A stretch of 64,000 nt of DNA from Teredinibacter sp. KSP-S5-2 (GCF_032773895.1 NZ_CP120416.1:3377001-3441000); one strand, 5' to 3'; shown: positions 32,170 to 43,550, counted from the first letter of the stretch. Translations and numbers: made by a program. Notes: generated by a model not told the origin, from the sequence alone.

Positions 32170-32919
32170 ATGACAGACGATAAAACCACCCATTTCGGGT
32201 ATGAACAGGTTCGTGTAGAAGACAAAGCCGACAAAGTTGCGGGAGTATTCCATTCTGTCGCGGCGAAATACGACCTGATGAATGACTTGATGTCTGCTGG
32301 GATTCACAGAATCTGGAAAAAATTCACAATCGAGTTATCCGGTGTTCGCAAAGGCAACGCGGTGTTGGATATTGCAGGAGGAACCGGTGACCTTACCGCC
32401 AAGTTCGCCCAATTGGTTGGTCCTGAAGGCAAGGTTGTCTTAGCAGATATTAATGACTCCATGCTGAAGGTTGGTCGAGATAAACTCATTGATAAAGGCA
32501 TTTCGGGTAATGTTGAGTATCTTCAAACTGACGCCCAATACCTGCCTTTCCCAGACAATACCTTCGACTGCATCACCATAGCCTTCGGACTGCGCAATGT
32601 CACAGATAAAGACACCGCACTGCAATCAATGCACAGGGTCTTAAAACCCGGCGGACGTCTGCTTGTACTTGAATTTTCTAAACCACAAAACACACTGCTC
32701 GAAAAAGCCTACGACATATACTCGTTTTCTGTCCTGCCTATGATGGGCAAACTGGTCACCAATGATTCTGACAGTTACCGCTACCTCGCTGAAAGCATAC
32801 GTATGCACCCAGATCAGGAAACATTAAAATCCATGATGGAAACCGTCGGTTTTAGTCAAACCAAATATTACAATTTAACCGGTGGAATCGTCGCATTGCA
32901 CAAAGGTATAAAAAGCTAA
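32170..32919 (+). CDS. ubiE: Demethylmenaquinone/2-polyprenyl-6-methoxy-1,4-benzoquinol C-methyltransferase
   Basis: SAM-dependent C-methyltransferase of ubiquinone (and menaquinone) synthesis. 249 aa with the COQ5 signature [17 protein letters not shown], motif [17 protein letters not shown] and the second signature [17 protein letters not shown]. First of a three-gene ubiE-ubiJ-ubiB cluster conserved across gammaproteobacteria. Confidence 0.97.
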   Translation: MTDDKTTHFGYEQVRVEDKADKVAGVFHSVAAKYDLMNDLMSAGIHRIWKKFTIELSGVRKGNAVLDIAGGTGDLTAKFAQLVGPEGKVVLADINDSMLKVGRDKLIDKGISGNVEYLQTDAQYLPFPDNTFDCITIAFGLRNVTDKDTALQSMHRVLKPGGRLLVLEFSKPQNTLLEKAYDIYSFSVLPMMGKLVTNDSDSYRYLAESIRMHPDQETLKSMMETVGFSQTKYYNLTGGIVALHKGIKS

Positions 32920-32934
32920 TACCGGAGTGACACC

Positions 32935-33579
32935 GTGATTGATTACAGCTTAGCCACTGCGCTCACCGCGGTATTGGAAAACGCACTTAACCGTGCGCTG
33001 CAGTACGACCCGGGAACTCAGCACAAATTCCAATCTCTGGCAGGTCAAAAGCTGGGCATTGTAATTTCTGACTTTAACTGCGCACTGTTTCTGACGACAA
33101 ATGAACAGTTGGTATCAATTACCATAGTCCCGGATACAGAGTTGGACGGTATTCATCATGACGCGCGCGTTGAAGGAACCCTCAGCGACCTGGCAACACT
33201 TTTGTTAACAGATCAGTACTCCCACTCTTTATCCAAAGCCACAGTAACCATAAGCGGCAACACCCGATTAATATCTGAATACCAGGACGTATTTTCAGAT
33301 ATAGAGATTGACTGGGAGGAAGCCCTGATAGAGAAATTCGGCACAGTTATAGGCCATCAGCTTGCAGAACAGATTCGACTTTTCGTCGGCTGGGGTACAG
33401 CACAAAGTAAAACACTATCGAAAAAGTTACCGGAATATATAACCGAGGAACTACAGCTACTTCCCACTAAAATCGAATTTGAAATTTTGGCACAGGAAAT
33501 TGATATCCTTCGCTCAGGCAGTGAACGTTTGGAAGCTCGGCTAAACAAGATACTAAAAATAAGAGAGAAAAGTGACTAG
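32935..33579 (+). CDS. ubiJ: Ubiquinone biosynthesis accessory factor UbiJ (SCP2 domain)
   Basis: Lipid-binding scaffold of the Ubi metabolon. 214 aa: an SCP2-like domain (about 15-115, with [17 protein letters not shown]) that can hold hydrophobic quinone precursors, and a C-terminal coiled coil ([26 protein letters not shown]) for partner binding. The start is a GTG. The stop overlaps the ubiB start by eight bases, suggesting translational coupling. Confidence 0.93.
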   Translation: MIDYSLATALTAVLENALNRALQYDPGTQHKFQSLAGQKLGIVISDFNCALFLTTNEQLVSITIVPDTELDGIHHDARVEGTLSDLATLLLTDQYSHSLSKATVTISGNTRLISEYQDVFSDIEIDWEEALIEKFGTVIGHQLAEQIRLFVGWGTAQSKTLSKKLPEYITEELQLLPTKIEFEILAQEIDILRSGSERLEARLNKILKIREKSD

Positions 33580-35185
33580 ATTATTGCGCTTGCTAAATCT
33601 CATTCATACATTTGGCAAATATCGGCTTGATATTCTTTTTGGCGAAGAGATACCAACACGGATAAAACTACTGACACTACCACTAAAAATATATCCTCAA
33701 CCTAAACTGACACGCGGTCAGCGTATTCGTTACGCACTGGAAGAACTTGGTCCAGTGTTTATTAAGTTTGGCCAGCTGCTATCAACACGCCCGGACCTAA
33801 TTCCTGATGATATTGCCCAGGAACTCAATAACCTACAAGACAACGTTACGCCTTTTTGTACTGCTGAATTCAAAAAAATAGTAGAGCGCTCTCTCGGCGG
33901 TACAGTAGAAGAAATCTTTGACCATTTTTCAGATGAAGTACTTGGCTCCGCATCCGTCGCACAAGTACAAACCGCTCGATTAAAAACCGGTGAAGACGTT
34001 GTTGTTAAGGTGATTCGTCCCGGTATTGAAAAGATAATTGATAAGGACGTAAGACTTCTGGCATTTTTTGCCGGACTGATTGAAAAATTCAGTGTTGATG
34101 GCAAACGTTTACGACCTGTAGAAGTGGTAGAAGATTACCGAACCACAATTTTCGATGAGCTGGATTTACAACGGGAAGCGGCTAACGCGTCGCAAATACG
34201 CAGAAACTTCGAAAATTCCAAGCTACTCTATGTTCCTCATGTATTTTGGGACTACACCACCAAGAATGTTATGGTGATGGAACGTATTTATGGTTTACCC
34301 GTCACCGATGCTGAAGCATTACGAAAACAAAACACGAATTTAAAGGTGCTTGCAGAAAGAGGCGTGGAAGTCTTTTTCACCCAAGTATTCGAGCACAATT
34401 TTTTCCATGCAGATATGCATCCGGGTAACGTGTTCGTGTCCAAAGTCACACCGGAAGACCCCGGTTATATGGCTGTGGACATGGCTATTGTCGGCTCCCT
34501 CAGTCGAGAAGATCAGTACTATCTTGCCCGTAATCTTATCGCCATGTTTCGCCGAGACTATCGCCAAGTTGCCGAATTGCACGTACTTAGCGGCTGGGTA
34601 CCCCCAGAGACATCTATCAGCGGTTTTGAGTCTGCGATAAGAAGCGTCTGCGAACCTATTTTTGAAAAACCCATTTCAGAAATATCGTTTGGGGAGTCGT
34701 TAATAAGCCTTTTTCAAACTGCTCGCAGATTTAATATGCCCGTCCAACCCCAGTTAGTGTTACTGCAAAAAACGCTGGTAAATATAGAAGGCTTAGGTCG
34801 ACAACTCTATCCAGACCTCAATTTATGGGATACTGCACACCCCTATTTGGAAAACTGGATAAAAAAACGTTATCACCCTAAGACCTTGTGGAAAGAGTTT
34901 AAATATCACTCTCCCGACTGGATGGAAAAATTTCCAAAACTGCCCGAACTGTTTTTTTCCTCACTCGAAGGGATTCAAACTTTTGCCAAAGCAATTCCAC
35001 ACATTGAAGAAGCCAGTATTGCCCTAGCTAAACAAAAGCAGGCAAAGAAAAAATCAGCAATAAGAAAAATAGCAGGCATCACCATGCTTGCTGGCAGCTC
35101 TGCATTAATCATTCCTCAGCTTACGGGCCTATCAATACCCGCTATTGTCCTGTTTGTTACTTCCATTGCGTTACTTAGCTTTTAA
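33572..35185 (+). CDS. ubiB: Ubiquinone biosynthesis kinase-like protein UbiB
   Basis: Atypical kinase-fold ATPase (ABC1/ADCK family) needed for ubiquinone synthesis. 537 aa. The signature KFGQ (65-68) lies in the family-specific extension, HADMHPGN is at 279-286, and two membrane helices close the protein ([14 protein letters not shown] and [16 protein letters not shown]). The motif that is normally DFG reads D303-M-A (VDMAIVGSL): the metal-binding aspartate is kept but the next two residues differ from Pseudomonas UbiB as I recall it. The start is GTG inside ubiJ. Confidence 0.95.
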   Translation: MTRLLRLLNLIHTFGKYRLDILFGEEIPTRIKLLTLPLKIYPQPKLTRGQRIRYALEELGPVFIKFGQLLSTRPDLIPDDIAQELNNLQDNVTPFCTAEFKKIVERSLGGTVEEIFDHFSDEVLGSASVAQVQTARLKTGEDVVVKVIRPGIEKIIDKDVRLLAFFAGLIEKFSVDGKRLRPVEVVEDYRTTIFDELDLQREAANASQIRRNFENSKLLYVPHVFWDYTTKNVMVMERIYGLPVTDAEALRKQNTNLKVLAERGVEVFFTQVFEHNFFHADMHPGNVFVSKVTPEDPGYMAVDMAIVGSLSREDQYYLARNLIAMFRRDYRQVAELHVLSGWVPPETSISGFESAIRSVCEPIFEKPISEISFGESLISLFQTARRFNMPVQPQLVLLQKTLVNIEGLGRQLYPDLNLWDTAHPYLENWIKKRYHPKTLWKEFKYHSPDWMEKFPKLPELFFSSLEGIQTFAKAIPHIEEASIALAKQKQAKKKSAIRKIAGITMLAGSSALIIPQLTGLSIPAIVLFVTSIALLSF

Positions 35186-35186
35186 T

Positions 35187-35444
35187 ATGTCTAATCAGTT
35201 TTCTCTCTATTACCGTCCAACCTGCTTTTTTTGTGTCAGGGTGTTACAGCAACTTCCCAATATAGCAATAGGAATTAAAACTCTTAATATTAGTGAAGAC
35301 AGAGAAGCACTTTTAGAACTAAGGGAAAAGGGAGGGAAACAGCAGGTCCCCGCTCTCAAATATTTTAATGAGCGGGGAGAAGAGACCTGGATGTATGAGT
35401 CTCTGGATATATTGAATTTTTTAAACACACAGTCAAAAGATTAA
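35187..35444 (+). CDS. Glutaredoxin-like protein
   Basis: 85 aa, one thioredoxin fold with C13-F-F-C16 in place of the glutaredoxin CPYC, and a QVPAL cis-proline segment (53-57). It probably reduces disulfides or glutathione mixed disulfides in the cytoplasm; the aromatic FF inside the motif is unusual. The ATG lies one base after the ubiB stop, so it is likely coexpressed with it. Its last four codons (QSKD) and stop lie in a perfect palindrome that also encodes the end of the convergent gene. Confidence 0.85.
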   Translation: MSNQFSLYYRPTCFFCVRVLQQLPNIAIGIKTLNISEDREALLELREKGGKQQVPALKYFNERGEETWMYESLDILNFLNTQSKD

Positions 35445-35455
35445 TCTTTTGACTG
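35430..35455. repeat. 26-bp perfect palindrome over two convergent stop codons
   Basis: CAGTCAAAAGATT is followed directly by its exact reverse complement. The glutaredoxin-like gene and the MipA-type gene overlap by four bases here, and because the sequence is symmetric both proteins end in Q-S-K-D-stop. As RNA it could fold into a hairpin in either direction, and each arm ends in a short T-rich tract, so it may work as a weak bidirectional terminator. That role is inference. Confidence 0.9.
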
Positions 35456-36262
35456 CCAGAGTACGCGAGAGATACCAAAGCTAACAGCATAGTAACCGGT
35501 AGTCTCAACTAGCGGACTATCTTCAAAAACAGCACCGTTTAAATAATCGTAACGAAAGCTTATACCGTAATACCACTTGTCTCTGTAACGGGTAAATGAC
35601 ACCTTGCCATAGGCACCACTATAGCCAGCTTTAGCTTTATAATAAGGTCTGTCTACGGTAACAAAAGGCGTATCAACGGTATAGTAATAATCGTGAAAGC
35701 TTTCCGAACCATACAATCCAGCAATATTAACTCGAGTAGACCAACCTTTATAAAAATCCGGATGGCGATACGTCAGCTTAGGATTAAAAATATACCCCTC
35801 GTAACCGTCACCATCGCCACCAAGAGAAAATGCTGCTCTTAGCGGAATTCGGAACATCCACCCTTGACGAAAATCTTCACCGGTTAAATTAATATTAAAT
35901 GACGGACCAAATTCAAACATAGACCCCAATTCAGGCATATCACGTCTGAGCGAATTATCATCGTCACCGCTGCTCAGAGCGACCGCGGCACTCAGATTTA
36001 ATTCAAACCGCTGGGTTGCAAATAAATCCGTTCGAACCCCTCCCCGGTCAGCCTTTAGTAAATTTCCGCGGTAAACACCAAACGGTAAAGGCAGGACGGT
36101 GGTTTGTGCCTCCTTTGAGCCACGGTAATCATTCAAATGCTGACCACCTATGCCAACACCCAGTTCCATTGTTGGCAAACCGCCATTCCTATCTGCTTCA
36201 CCATCGGCAACAGCCACACCGCAAATAAAACACATCACAACAGTGAAAATTACTTTTCTCAC
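35441..36262 (-). CDS. MipA/OmpV family outer-membrane beta-barrel protein
   Basis: 273 aa. The GTG at 36262 gives a standard signal peptide (RKVIFTVVMCFICGVAVA, cleaved before DGEA); an upstream TTG frame lacks support. The mature protein has alternating amphipathic strands with many aromatic residues (RHPDFYKGWSTRVNIAGLYG, YYGISFRYDYLNGAVFEDSPLV) as in MipA/OmpV. MipA of E. coli scaffolds MltA and PBP1B; other members are porin-like. Which role applies here cannot be told. The extreme C terminus QSKD is not the usual barrel-ending aromatic, because of the palindrome. Confidence 0.8.
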   Translation of the reverse strand: MRKVIFTVVMCFICGVAVADGEADRNGGLPTMELGVGIGGQHLNDYRGSKEAQTTVLPLPFGVYRGNLLKADRGGVRTDLFATQRFELNLSAAVALSSGDDDNSLRRDMPELGSMFEFGPSFNINLTGEDFRQGWMFRIPLRAAFSLGGDGDGYEGYIFNPKLTYRHPDFYKGWSTRVNIAGLYGSESFHDYYYTVDTPFVTVDRPYYKAKAGYSGAYGKVSFTRYRDKWYYGISFRYDYLNGAVFEDSPLVETTGYYAVSFGISRVLWQSKD

Positions 36263-36416
36263 ACTTCCCCCAAAAAGATACAACAAATCACTTCCCTTTA
36301 TTGACGCACAACCACTCCAGTCGCTTCCATCATTCTCTTAATCCATTCGTTTTTCGGCTAATTACCTTTGTAAAGTCAGTCACTAACCATAAATAAGCTT
36401 TTTTTATCCCCACAAT

Positions 36417-36443
36417 AAAAAGCCCGCTCAATGGCGGGCTTTT
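36417..36443 (-). terminator. Intrinsic terminator after pnp
   Basis: AAAAGCCCGC (36418-36427) pairs with GCGGGCTTTT (36434-36443) across a six-base loop. It lies 18 bases beyond the pnp stop. It is symmetric enough to act in both directions, but pnp is the gene that uses it. Confidence 0.88.
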
Positions 36444-36460
36444 CGAAGAAATTCTAACGC

Positions 36461-38599
36461 TTACTCATCGTTAGAATTGCCGTCCTCTGAATCTCCAGCG
36501 CTCTCTTTTTGAGGCTCAGGTAGAAGCTCTTTAATGGACAACTTAATTCGACCACGCTGATCAATGTCCATACATTTTACTTCAACTTCCTGACCTTCCT
36601 GTAAGTAATCTGTTACGTTTTGTACTCGTTCGTGAGCAATCTGAGAAATGTGAACCAGACCATCTTTACCAGGCAAAAAGTTTACGAATGCACCGAAGTC
36701 AACAATGCGTACAACCTTACCTTTATATACAGTTCCGATCTCAGCTTCGGCTGTAATTTCTTCGATCTTGAAGATAGCAGCTTGAAGCCCTTCAGCATCG
36801 TCTGCATAGATTTTCACCGTACCACTATCATCGATGTCAACGGATGCACCGGTTTCTTCTGTAATAGAACGAATCGTTGCGCCGCCTTTACCAATGATGT
36901 CGCGGATTTTATCTGGATGCACTGACAAGGTGTGGAACTGAGGCGCGTTATCAGACAGCTCGGATCTAGGCTGCGAAATAACACGGTTCATTTCGCTTAA
37001 AATATGAAGACGCGCACTTAACGCCTGCTCAAGCGCTGTTTCCATAATTTCTTCGGTAATGCCCTCAATTTTGATGTCCATTTGCAAAGCAGTAACACCA
37101 TTAGCGGTACCGGCTACTTTAAAGTCCATATCACCTAAGTGGTCTTCGTCACCAAGAATATCGGTCAACACTGCGTAGCCGCTTTCTTCTTTAACCAAGC
37201 CCATGGCTATACCCGCAACAGGAGCTTTAACAGGTACACCAGCGTCCATCAAAGCCAGGCTGGAACCACAAACAGAAGCCATAGAACTGGAACCGTTTGA
37301 TTCAGTGATTTCACTTACCACGCGGATGCTGTAAGGGAATTCATTTTCTTTCGGCAATACCGCAGCAACACCACGACGAGCCAAACGACCATGACCGATT
37401 TCACGTCGACCAGTACCACCCATACGACCACATTCACCCACAGAGTATGGAGGGAAGTTATAGTGCAGCATGAATGGGTCTTTACGTTCACCTTCCAAGG
37501 CATCAATTACTTGCGCATCACGTGCTGAACCTAGCGTAGACACAACTAACGCCTGAGTTTCACCACGGGTAAATAGTGCTGAACCGTGAACCTTAGGCAA
37601 CACACCCACTTCAATATGAAGCGGACGAACAGTTTTATTATCGCGGCCATCAATACGAGGCTCACCAGCAACTACTCGTGTGCGAACAATGCGTTTTTCG
37701 ATTGAGCCAAAAATAGACTTAACGTCATCGGCAGAAACACCCGCTTCGTCATTCGCCAGCTCACCAACCGCTTGCGTACGCAATTCAGATAAACGATCGT
37801 AACGTTTTTGCTTGTCGGTAATGCGATAAGCAACGCCGATTGAATCTTCAAAGCCTCGCTCTACAGCCGCTTTTAATTCTTCGTTAACAGCTTCTGGTGT
37901 CCACTCCCAAGTTTGCTTGCCCGCATCACGAGCCAACTCTTGCACAGCTTGAATTACCGCTTGCATTTCCTGATGGGCGTATAAAACCGCACCAAGCATA
38001 ATATCTTCTGGAAGCTCATTCGCTTCAGACTCAACCATAAGTACTGCTTCTTGCGTTCCTGCAACCACCATGTCCAACTCGGAAGAGCCAAGAGCCTGGT
38101 AGCCAGGATTCAAAATATAACCACTTTCCTGGGTATAACCTACTCGTGCTGCACCGATTGGGCCGTTGAATGGAATACCAGAGATCTGCAATGCTGCTGA
38201 AGTACCAATCAACGCACAAATATCTGGATCAACATCTTTTTCTGAAGATACAACGGTACAAACAACCTGTACCTCGTTTACAAAACCTTTTGGAAACAAT
38301 GGACGAATTGGACGGTCAATCAGACGTGAAGTCAGTGTTTCTTTTTCTGATGGACGCCCTTCCCGCTTGAAAAAGCCGCCAGGGATCTTACCTGCTGAAT
38401 AGGCTTTTTCTTGATAGTGTACAGACAAAGGGAAGAAATCTTGCCCTGGACTTGCTTCTTTTGCTCCAACAACAGTACATAGCACAGATGTCTTACCCAT
38501 TGTGACAAGTACTGCGCCAGTAGCTTGGCGAGCAATACGACCAGTTTCTAAAGTTACCGTATCATTACCGTATTGAAATTTTTTGATTACCGGATTCAC
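36461..38599 (-). CDS. pnp: Polyribonucleotide nucleotidyltransferase (PNPase)
   Basis: Phosphorolytic 3'-5' exoribonuclease, trimeric, part of the RNA degradosome and of cold adaptation. 712 aa: two RNase PH domains joined by a helical domain, with [19 protein letters not shown] in the second, then a KH domain ([20 protein letters not shown]) and an S1 domain ([30 protein letters not shown]). The C-terminal tail is acidic. It lies downstream of rpsO with an internal terminator between them. In E. coli PNPase represses its own message via the RNase III-cleaved leader; the 183-base gap here may hold the same, but the double-stranded site is not obvious to me. Confidence 0.97.
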   Translation of the reverse strand: MNPVIKKFQYGNDTVTLETGRIARQATGAVLVTMGKTSVLCTVVGAKEASPGQDFFPLSVHYQEKAYSAGKIPGGFFKREGRPSEKETLTSRLIDRPIRPLFPKGFVNEVQVVCTVVSSEKDVDPDICALIGTSAALQISGIPFNGPIGAARVGYTQESGYILNPGYQALGSSELDMVVAGTQEAVLMVESEANELPEDIMLGAVLYAHQEMQAVIQAVQELARDAGKQTWEWTPEAVNEELKAAVERGFEDSIGVAYRITDKQKRYDRLSELRTQAVGELANDEAGVSADDVKSIFGSIEKRIVRTRVVAGEPRIDGRDNKTVRPLHIEVGVLPKVHGSALFTRGETQALVVSTLGSARDAQVIDALEGERKDPFMLHYNFPPYSVGECGRMGGTGRREIGHGRLARRGVAAVLPKENEFPYSIRVVSEITESNGSSSMASVCGSSLALMDAGVPVKAPVAGIAMGLVKEESGYAVLTDILGDEDHLGDMDFKVAGTANGVTALQMDIKIEGITEEIMETALEQALSARLHILSEMNRVISQPRSELSDNAPQFHTLSVHPDKIRDIIGKGGATIRSITEETGASVDIDDSGTVKIYADDAEGLQAAIFKIEEITAEAEIGTVYKGKVVRIVDFGAFVNFLPGKDGLVHISQIAHERVQNVTDYLQEGQEVEVKCMDIDQRGRIKLSIKELLPEPQKESAGDSEDGNSNDE

Positions 38600-38751
38600 T
38601 TGTTTATCCTTCTTTTTCCTACTAAATGGCGTTTTTTTACGCCGTCACTTTACTTACATTACATTAATAAATTTGTTGCAGCCCAGAATAGGGATACAAC
38701 CTGAAAATCTTGCGCCTAACAAACTGCGCGAAAACTTATTACATGAAAAAC

Positions 38752-38777
38752 AAAAAATGCCCGCAATATGCGGGCAC
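38752..38777 (-). terminator. Intrinsic terminator between rpsO and pnp
   Basis: TGCCCGCA (38758-38765) pairs with TGCGGGCA (38769-38776) across a three-base loop, followed on the minus strand by six T residues. It starts only six bases after the rpsO stop, like the rpsO t1 terminator of E. coli, and should let only part of the transcription reach pnp. Confidence 0.87.
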
Positions 38778-38782
38778 TTTTC

Positions 38783-39052
38783 TTAGCGACGTAGACCCAG
38801 TTTTCGAATCAACGCAGCATAGCGATTTACATCTTTACTCTTTAAGTAATCCAACAACTTACGACGTTGGTTTACCATACGAATCAAACCACGACGAGAG
38901 TGGTGATCTTGTTTATGATCCGCAAAGTGACCTTGCAACTTATTGATGTTTGCAGTCAATAATGCAATTTGCACTTCAGGAGAACCAGTATCACCTTCTG
39001 CAGTTTGGTGTTCTTTTAAAATCGCTGATTTTTCTTGTGCACTTAGTGCCAT
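38783..39052 (-). CDS. rpsO: Ribosomal protein S15
   Basis: 30S primary rRNA-binding protein for the central domain of 16S rRNA. 89 aa starting [12 protein letters not shown], with the conserved [16 protein letters not shown] and the C-terminal [11 protein letters not shown]. The ATG at 39052 is preceded by GAGGAAAT; upstream in-frame codons are not family sequence. S15 autoregulates by binding its own leader in E. coli; a hairpin with CCTATC/GATAGG arms lies in the leader here at about 39118-39148, but I cannot show it is the operator. Confidence 0.97.
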   Translation of the reverse strand: MALSAQEKSAILKEHQTAEGDTGSPEVQIALLTANINKLQGHFADHKQDHHSRRGLIRMVNQRRKLLDYLKSKDVNRYAALIRKLGLRR

Positions 39053-39214
39053 AACTATTTCCTCATTTCTCAATATGCCGAGTAGGCAATGGCAATGCAT
39101 TACCTACATGTTGGATACGGCCTATCCGTGCATATTTACAGATAGGTCGAGAGTGGTTTTACCACCCATCTAACTGGCTTTGACAAGCTCAATTAAATAC
39201 TGTTTCCGCTGGGT

Positions 39215-40162
39215 CTAGTCTGCAAGTACAACCAAGCGTTTCGGGCTTACCCGGCCATCATCGGTTATCACACCAACGCCCAGAAAATCACCGTTATCAC
39301 GGAAAACGCGCACTGTATCACCTTCATCTCCAAGGCGATAGACCCGCATGTCCATAACTGGTTGTCCCTGGGTAAAGTAGAAACTGGTATCGGAATCCAG
39401 TTCCAACGCAGGTAAATCGCTTAGCGGAGCATCTATAGGTAACAAATGATGATCAAGCTCTTCCGCTCTCCCTTCTCCGCGTTCTTCTTCAAGCTCCTCC
39501 AGCGTATGGCATTGCTTTTCGACAAAACCACCGGCGCAGGTTCGTCTTAACGAAGCGACATGTCCACCCAGCCCGAAATCCTGCCCTAGGTCTTCGGCAA
39601 GGCTCCTGATGTATGTGCCTTTACTGCAACTGACTCGAACATCAGCCTCCGCCACAACACCTGGACGAAAATCGATTACCTCAAAAGCATAAATAGTTAC
39701 TGGGCGTGCATCTCGATCTACGGTCTTGCCTTCTCTGGCAAGCTCGTACAGAGGCCGACCATCTCTTTTCAAAGCCGAATACATGGGCGGGACTTGCTCA
39801 ATTTGGCCCATATAGCGCTCAGAGATACGCTTTTCCAACTCCTTTCGAGTAAGACCACTTGCGTCCTGATCACTAAGGATGTTGCCATCAACATCCCCTG
39901 TATCTGTCGCCTGACCAAAACGAAAAGTACTCAAATATTCTTTATCTGAGTCCAGGAGATATTGCGAGAACTTGGTAGCCTCACCGAAACAAAGCGGCAA
40001 CACGCCTGTAGCCAAAGGGTCAAGCGCGCCTGTATGCCCAACCTTGTTGGCAAAAAATAACCGTTTAGCTTTCTGCACAACATCATTCGATGTCATACCT
40101 GAAGGCTTATCAATAATCACAACACCGTCAACAGCACGGCCGAATTTACGTCGTCGTCCCAA
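39215..40162 (-). CDS. truB: tRNA pseudouridine55 synthase
   Basis: Makes pseudouridine 55 in the T-loop of tRNAs and also acts as a tRNA chaperone. 315 aa with the catalytic GALDPLATG motif (nucleophile D48), the tyrosine-containing KEYLSTFRFGQATDTGD stretch, and a C-terminal PUA-like domain. Overlap-free, six bases after rbfA, in the rimP-nusA-infB-rbfA-truB-rpsO-pnp superoperon. Confidence 0.97.
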   Translation of the reverse strand: MGRRRKFGRAVDGVVIIDKPSGMTSNDVVQKAKRLFFANKVGHTGALDPLATGVLPLCFGEATKFSQYLLDSDKEYLSTFRFGQATDTGDVDGNILSDQDASGLTRKELEKRISERYMGQIEQVPPMYSALKRDGRPLYELAREGKTVDRDARPVTIYAFEVIDFRPGVVAEADVRVSCSKGTYIRSLAEDLGQDFGLGGHVASLRRTCAGGFVEKQCHTLEELEEERGEGRAEELDHHLLPIDAPLSDLPALELDSDTSFYFTQGQPVMDMRVYRLGDEGDTVRVFRDNGDFLGVGVITDDGRVSPKRLVVLAD

Positions 40163-40167
40163 GAACG

Positions 40168-40554
40168 TTATTCCTCGTTTTGCTCTTTTCCTTCGCGATC
40201 CTTCGCTACTGCCTTATCAATAAGGTGGGACAGTTTTTGTCCAACTACGGTTGATTTATCGTAGAAAAACTGCAGTTTCGGGGTACTGCGAATAGTCAGG
40301 TCCTTAGAAACAACATTTCGCAGATAACTTGCAGCTTTGTTCAATATGGCAACGGATGCTTCCGCTTCCTCACTGCTATCCACGCCAACAAACGTTACGT
40401 AGACTTTTGCCCAAGTCAGGTCGCGGGATACAGAAACAGAGTTAATGTTCACCATACCCAGACGAGGGTCTCGAACCTCCATCTGTATCGCATGCGCCAA
40501 ACTGCGCTGAATTGCATCCGCAACTCTATCTGATCGAGTAAATTCTCTTGGCAT
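40168..40554 (-). CDS. rbfA: Ribosome-binding factor A
   Basis: KH-fold protein that binds the immature 30S subunit and assists 5' processing of 16S rRNA; needed for growth in the cold. 128 aa with DRVADAIQRSLAHAI, DPRLGMVNI and a basic/acidic C-terminal tail. It follows infB by about 45 bases. RsgA, which releases RbfA from the subunit, is encoded at 1406. Confidence 0.96.
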   Translation of the reverse strand: MPREFTRSDRVADAIQRSLAHAIQMEVRDPRLGMVNINSVSVSRDLTWAKVYVTFVGVDSSEEAEASVAILNKAASYLRNVVSKDLTIRSTPKLQFFYDKSTVVGQKLSHLIDKAVAKDREGKEQNEE

Positions 40555-40599
40555 GGTGTAAGCCTGTTTTACCTCACAAAATAACGTTTTAGTCTTGGC

Positions 40600-43437
40600 T
40601 TAAAGCTGACGTTCAACTTCTTTGATATCAAAGACTTCGATTTGGTCACCAACTTTAACATCGTAGTTTTTCACCCCGATGCCACATTCCATACCATTTC
40701 GCACTTCATTCACGTCATCTTTAAATCGACGCAATGATTCCAGTTCGCCCTCAAAGATCACAACGTTATCTCGAAGTACACGAATAGGCTTATTGCGATA
40801 TACCGTACCTTCTACCACCATACAACCAGCAACTTGACCGAACTTCGGTGAACGGAAGACATCGCGCACTTCTGCGATACCCACGATCTCCTCAACACGC
40901 TCTGGATCAAGCATACCTCCCAGCGCTGCTTTAACTTCATCGATCAATTGATAGATGATGCTGTAGTAACGAATCTCGGCAGACTCCGCTTCTGCGAGCT
41001 TTCTGGCTGATGAATCAGCACGAACATTAAAGCCGACTACAATAGCGCCAGATGTCAAAGCAAGGTTTACGTCATTTTCCGTAATACCACCGACACCACC
41101 GCCGATGACATTCACCTGAACTTCCTCATTACCCATGTCAGACAGTGCGGCCTGAATCGCTTCAAGCGAACCACGTACATCGGTTTTTAACACAACCGGT
41201 AGAATTTTCTTCTCAGCGGACTCCATACCAGCGAACATATTTTCCAGCTTGGCAGCCTGTTGTCGCTTAAGTTTTTCTTCGCGCTCTTTTTCCTGACGGA
41301 ACAAGGACACTTCCCGGGCTTTACGCTCATCGGGAACGACAACAAATTCATCACCAGCTTGAGGAGTCGAATCCAAACCTAGCAACTCGACCGGAGTTGA
41401 TGGGCCCGCATCATTGACTTTCTTACCCAACTCGTTCGTCATCGCACGAACACGACCAAAGCTCTGGCCAGCAAGAATAATATCGCCGCCTTTCAACATA
41501 CCAGCCTGAACAAGCAGGGTGGCAACAACACCGCGACCTTTTTCCATTCTTGCTTCAACAACAACACCGCGAGCAGGCACGTCAACAGGAGCCGTCAATT
41601 CAAGCAACTCAGCTTGCAGAGCAACGGCTTCCAGAAGATCTTCAATACCTTCACCTGTATGGGCAGAAACATTAATAAACTGCGTATCACCACCCCAATC
41701 TTCAGGGATAACATCTTTCGCGGACAGTTCGTTTTTAACACGATCTGGATCGGCTGCTTCTTTATCAATTTTGTTAACCGCAACAACAATTGGTACACCT
41801 GCGGCTCTCGCATGCTGCACCGCCTCTTCGGTTTGAGGCATCACACCGTCATCCGCAGCAACAACCAGAATAACCACATCCGTACATTGAGCTCCACGCG
41901 CACGCATTGCGGTAAAAGCCGCGTGACCAGGCGTATCCAGGAAGGCCAATTCACCATGACTGGTACGAACACGATATGCACCAATATGCTGGGTGATACC
42001 GCCGGCTTCGCCCGAGGCCACTTTCGCCTTACGAATGTAATCCAGCAACGAAGTCTTACCATGATCCACGTGTCCCATTACCGTCACCACAGGGGCACGA
42101 GGGGCGCTCTCACCTTCAACTTGAACAAATTGTTCTTGCAGTTTCTCTTCAACGGAGTTTGAACTCACCAATACTGGTGTGTGTCCCAACTCTTCAACAA
42201 CTAGCTGAGCGGTATCCTGATCAATCGCCTGGTTCATTGTTGCCATTGTCCCCATTTTCATGAGCTGCTTAACAACTTCCCCGGCTTTGACGTTCATACG
42301 CTGAGCCAAATCTGAAACAACAATTTCTTCCGGAACTTCTACTGTATATGTGATTTTACCGGTTGGCTTTTTAAAGCCATGCCTGTTGGTAATTTTAACG
42401 ACTGGACGAGCCCCTTTACCGGAAGCAAGCGTCTTGGATTTTGGTGCGTGAAGTACTTCATCGATTTCAGTTTCGTCTTCAACATAATCCAAAGCGGAGG
42501 CGACTTTCTTCGGACCGGCAACTTTCTTAACGGCCTTACCAGCTTTCTTATTATGCTTAGACTTCTCGTCCCCATCATCAAACTCTTCTTTAACAGCCTT
42601 TTTACTAGGATGTTTTCTTTCTGGGGTACCAGCTTTGTCTCGCTCTGCAGTTTTCTCAGAAGGCTTCGCCGTCGCTGCAGTTTTCTCTTTCTTTTCTTTC
42701 GCTTTGCGTTCACGCTCTTCAGCGGCTTTTTTCGCTGCAGCGGCTTTCTCTGCTTCTGCCTTTTGACGAGCTTCCGCAGCTCGCTGGCGAAGAATCTCAG
42801 CATCATCAACAAAAGAGGAGCGAACCATAGGTTCTGGCTCTGGCTGAGTTTGCTCCGAGTCCGAAACCTCTTCGGCTTCGCTGGCAGATGAAGTAGGCTC
42901 TTGCTCTTCTTCAGTTACATCTTCCTGAGCTGCCGCATCTTCCGCTTCCACCTCAACCGACTCATCCTCTGCCTGAACCTGTTGCGCTTCTGCAACGACT
43001 TCTTGCTCTTCTTCTGGCGTTTCAATGAGAGGTTCTTCAACAGCAGGCGTCTCGACTACAGGCGCTTCTGTCAATTCAGACTCAAGCATCTCTTCGCTCT
43101 GTAACTCTTCAGCTGCAGGAAGTGATTCGTCTTCAAGAATATCGCGCTTAACGTAGGTGCGTTTTTTACGAACCTCAACGTTTACGGTTTTTCTCGAACT
43201 ACCGGAACCGGTTTTTATTGTTGTCGTGGTTTTACGCTTCAGCGTAATTTTTTTGGGTGCTGCCGTGGTCTCGCCATGACTTGATTTCAAGAAGGCTAAT
43301 AGCTTTTGCTTTTCGTCATCCGACACAGCCTCATCCGCAGATGTATGTGGCAATCCCGCTTGCTTCATCTGCGATAAAATTCGTTCTACTGTAGCCCCTA
43401 CGGACTTGGCGAGTTCACTTACTGTTACTTCGGCCAT
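40600..43437 (-). CDS. infB: Translation initiation factor IF-2
   Basis: GTPase that brings formylmethionyl-tRNA to the 30S subunit and promotes subunit joining. 945 aa: an N-terminal IF2_N domain (1-55), a long low-complexity acidic then lysine/alanine-rich linker (about 100-345), a second IF2_N (about 370-420), the G domain with GHVDHGKT (455-462), DTPGHAAF and NKID, then domains II-IV with C-terminal fMet-tRNA binding. The initiator tRNA gene lies in the same region. Internal starts that give a short IF2 form, as in E. coli, cannot be judged by eye. Confidence 0.97.
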   Translation of the reverse strand: MAEVTVSELAKSVGATVERILSQMKQAGLPHTSADEAVSDDEKQKLLAFLKSSHGETTAAPKKITLKRKTTTTIKTGSGSSRKTVNVEVRKKRTYVKRDILEDESLPAAEELQSEEMLESELTEAPVVETPAVEEPLIETPEEEQEVVAEAQQVQAEDESVEVEAEDAAAQEDVTEEEQEPTSSASEAEEVSDSEQTQPEPEPMVRSSFVDDAEILRQRAAEARQKAEAEKAAAAKKAAEERERKAKEKKEKTAATAKPSEKTAERDKAGTPERKHPSKKAVKEEFDDGDEKSKHNKKAGKAVKKVAGPKKVASALDYVEDETEIDEVLHAPKSKTLASGKGARPVVKITNRHGFKKPTGKITYTVEVPEEIVVSDLAQRMNVKAGEVVKQLMKMGTMATMNQAIDQDTAQLVVEELGHTPVLVSSNSVEEKLQEQFVQVEGESAPRAPVVTVMGHVDHGKTSLLDYIRKAKVASGEAGGITQHIGAYRVRTSHGELAFLDTPGHAAFTAMRARGAQCTDVVILVVAADDGVMPQTEEAVQHARAAGVPIVVAVNKIDKEAADPDRVKNELSAKDVIPEDWGGDTQFINVSAHTGEGIEDLLEAVALQAELLELTAPVDVPARGVVVEARMEKGRGVVATLLVQAGMLKGGDIILAGQSFGRVRAMTNELGKKVNDAGPSTPVELLGLDSTPQAGDEFVVVPDERKAREVSLFRQEKEREEKLKRQQAAKLENMFAGMESAEKKILPVVLKTDVRGSLEAIQAALSDMGNEEVQVNVIGGGVGGITENDVNLALTSGAIVVGFNVRADSSARKLAEAESAEIRYYSIIYQLIDEVKAALGGMLDPERVEEIVGIAEVRDVFRSPKFGQVAGCMVVEGTVYRNKPIRVLRDNVVIFEGELESLRRFKDDVNEVRNGMECGIGVKNYDVKVGDQIEVFDIKEVERQL

Positions 43438-43550
43438 AAATTCGGTCTGTCCCCGTTGTTACCGTGTTTTGGTATCAGTCATTAATTAAACGTGGTCTCA
43501 CAACCATTCAATCAAAGGAGGGACAACTCCCTCCAAAACCTGGTTTAGGT

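Noticed and set aside
42339-42891. Long antisense and alternate-frame reading frames over infB
   Set aside because: They lie in the low-complexity K/A/E-rich linker of IF-2, where biased composition opens other frames. No independent start signals or family motifs.
42400-43200. Repeat-like periodic sequence that might suggest a CRISPR or satellite
   Set aside because: The periodicity is codon-level bias for Glu, Ala and Lys in the IF-2 linker; no direct repeats with unique spacers are present anywhere in the window.
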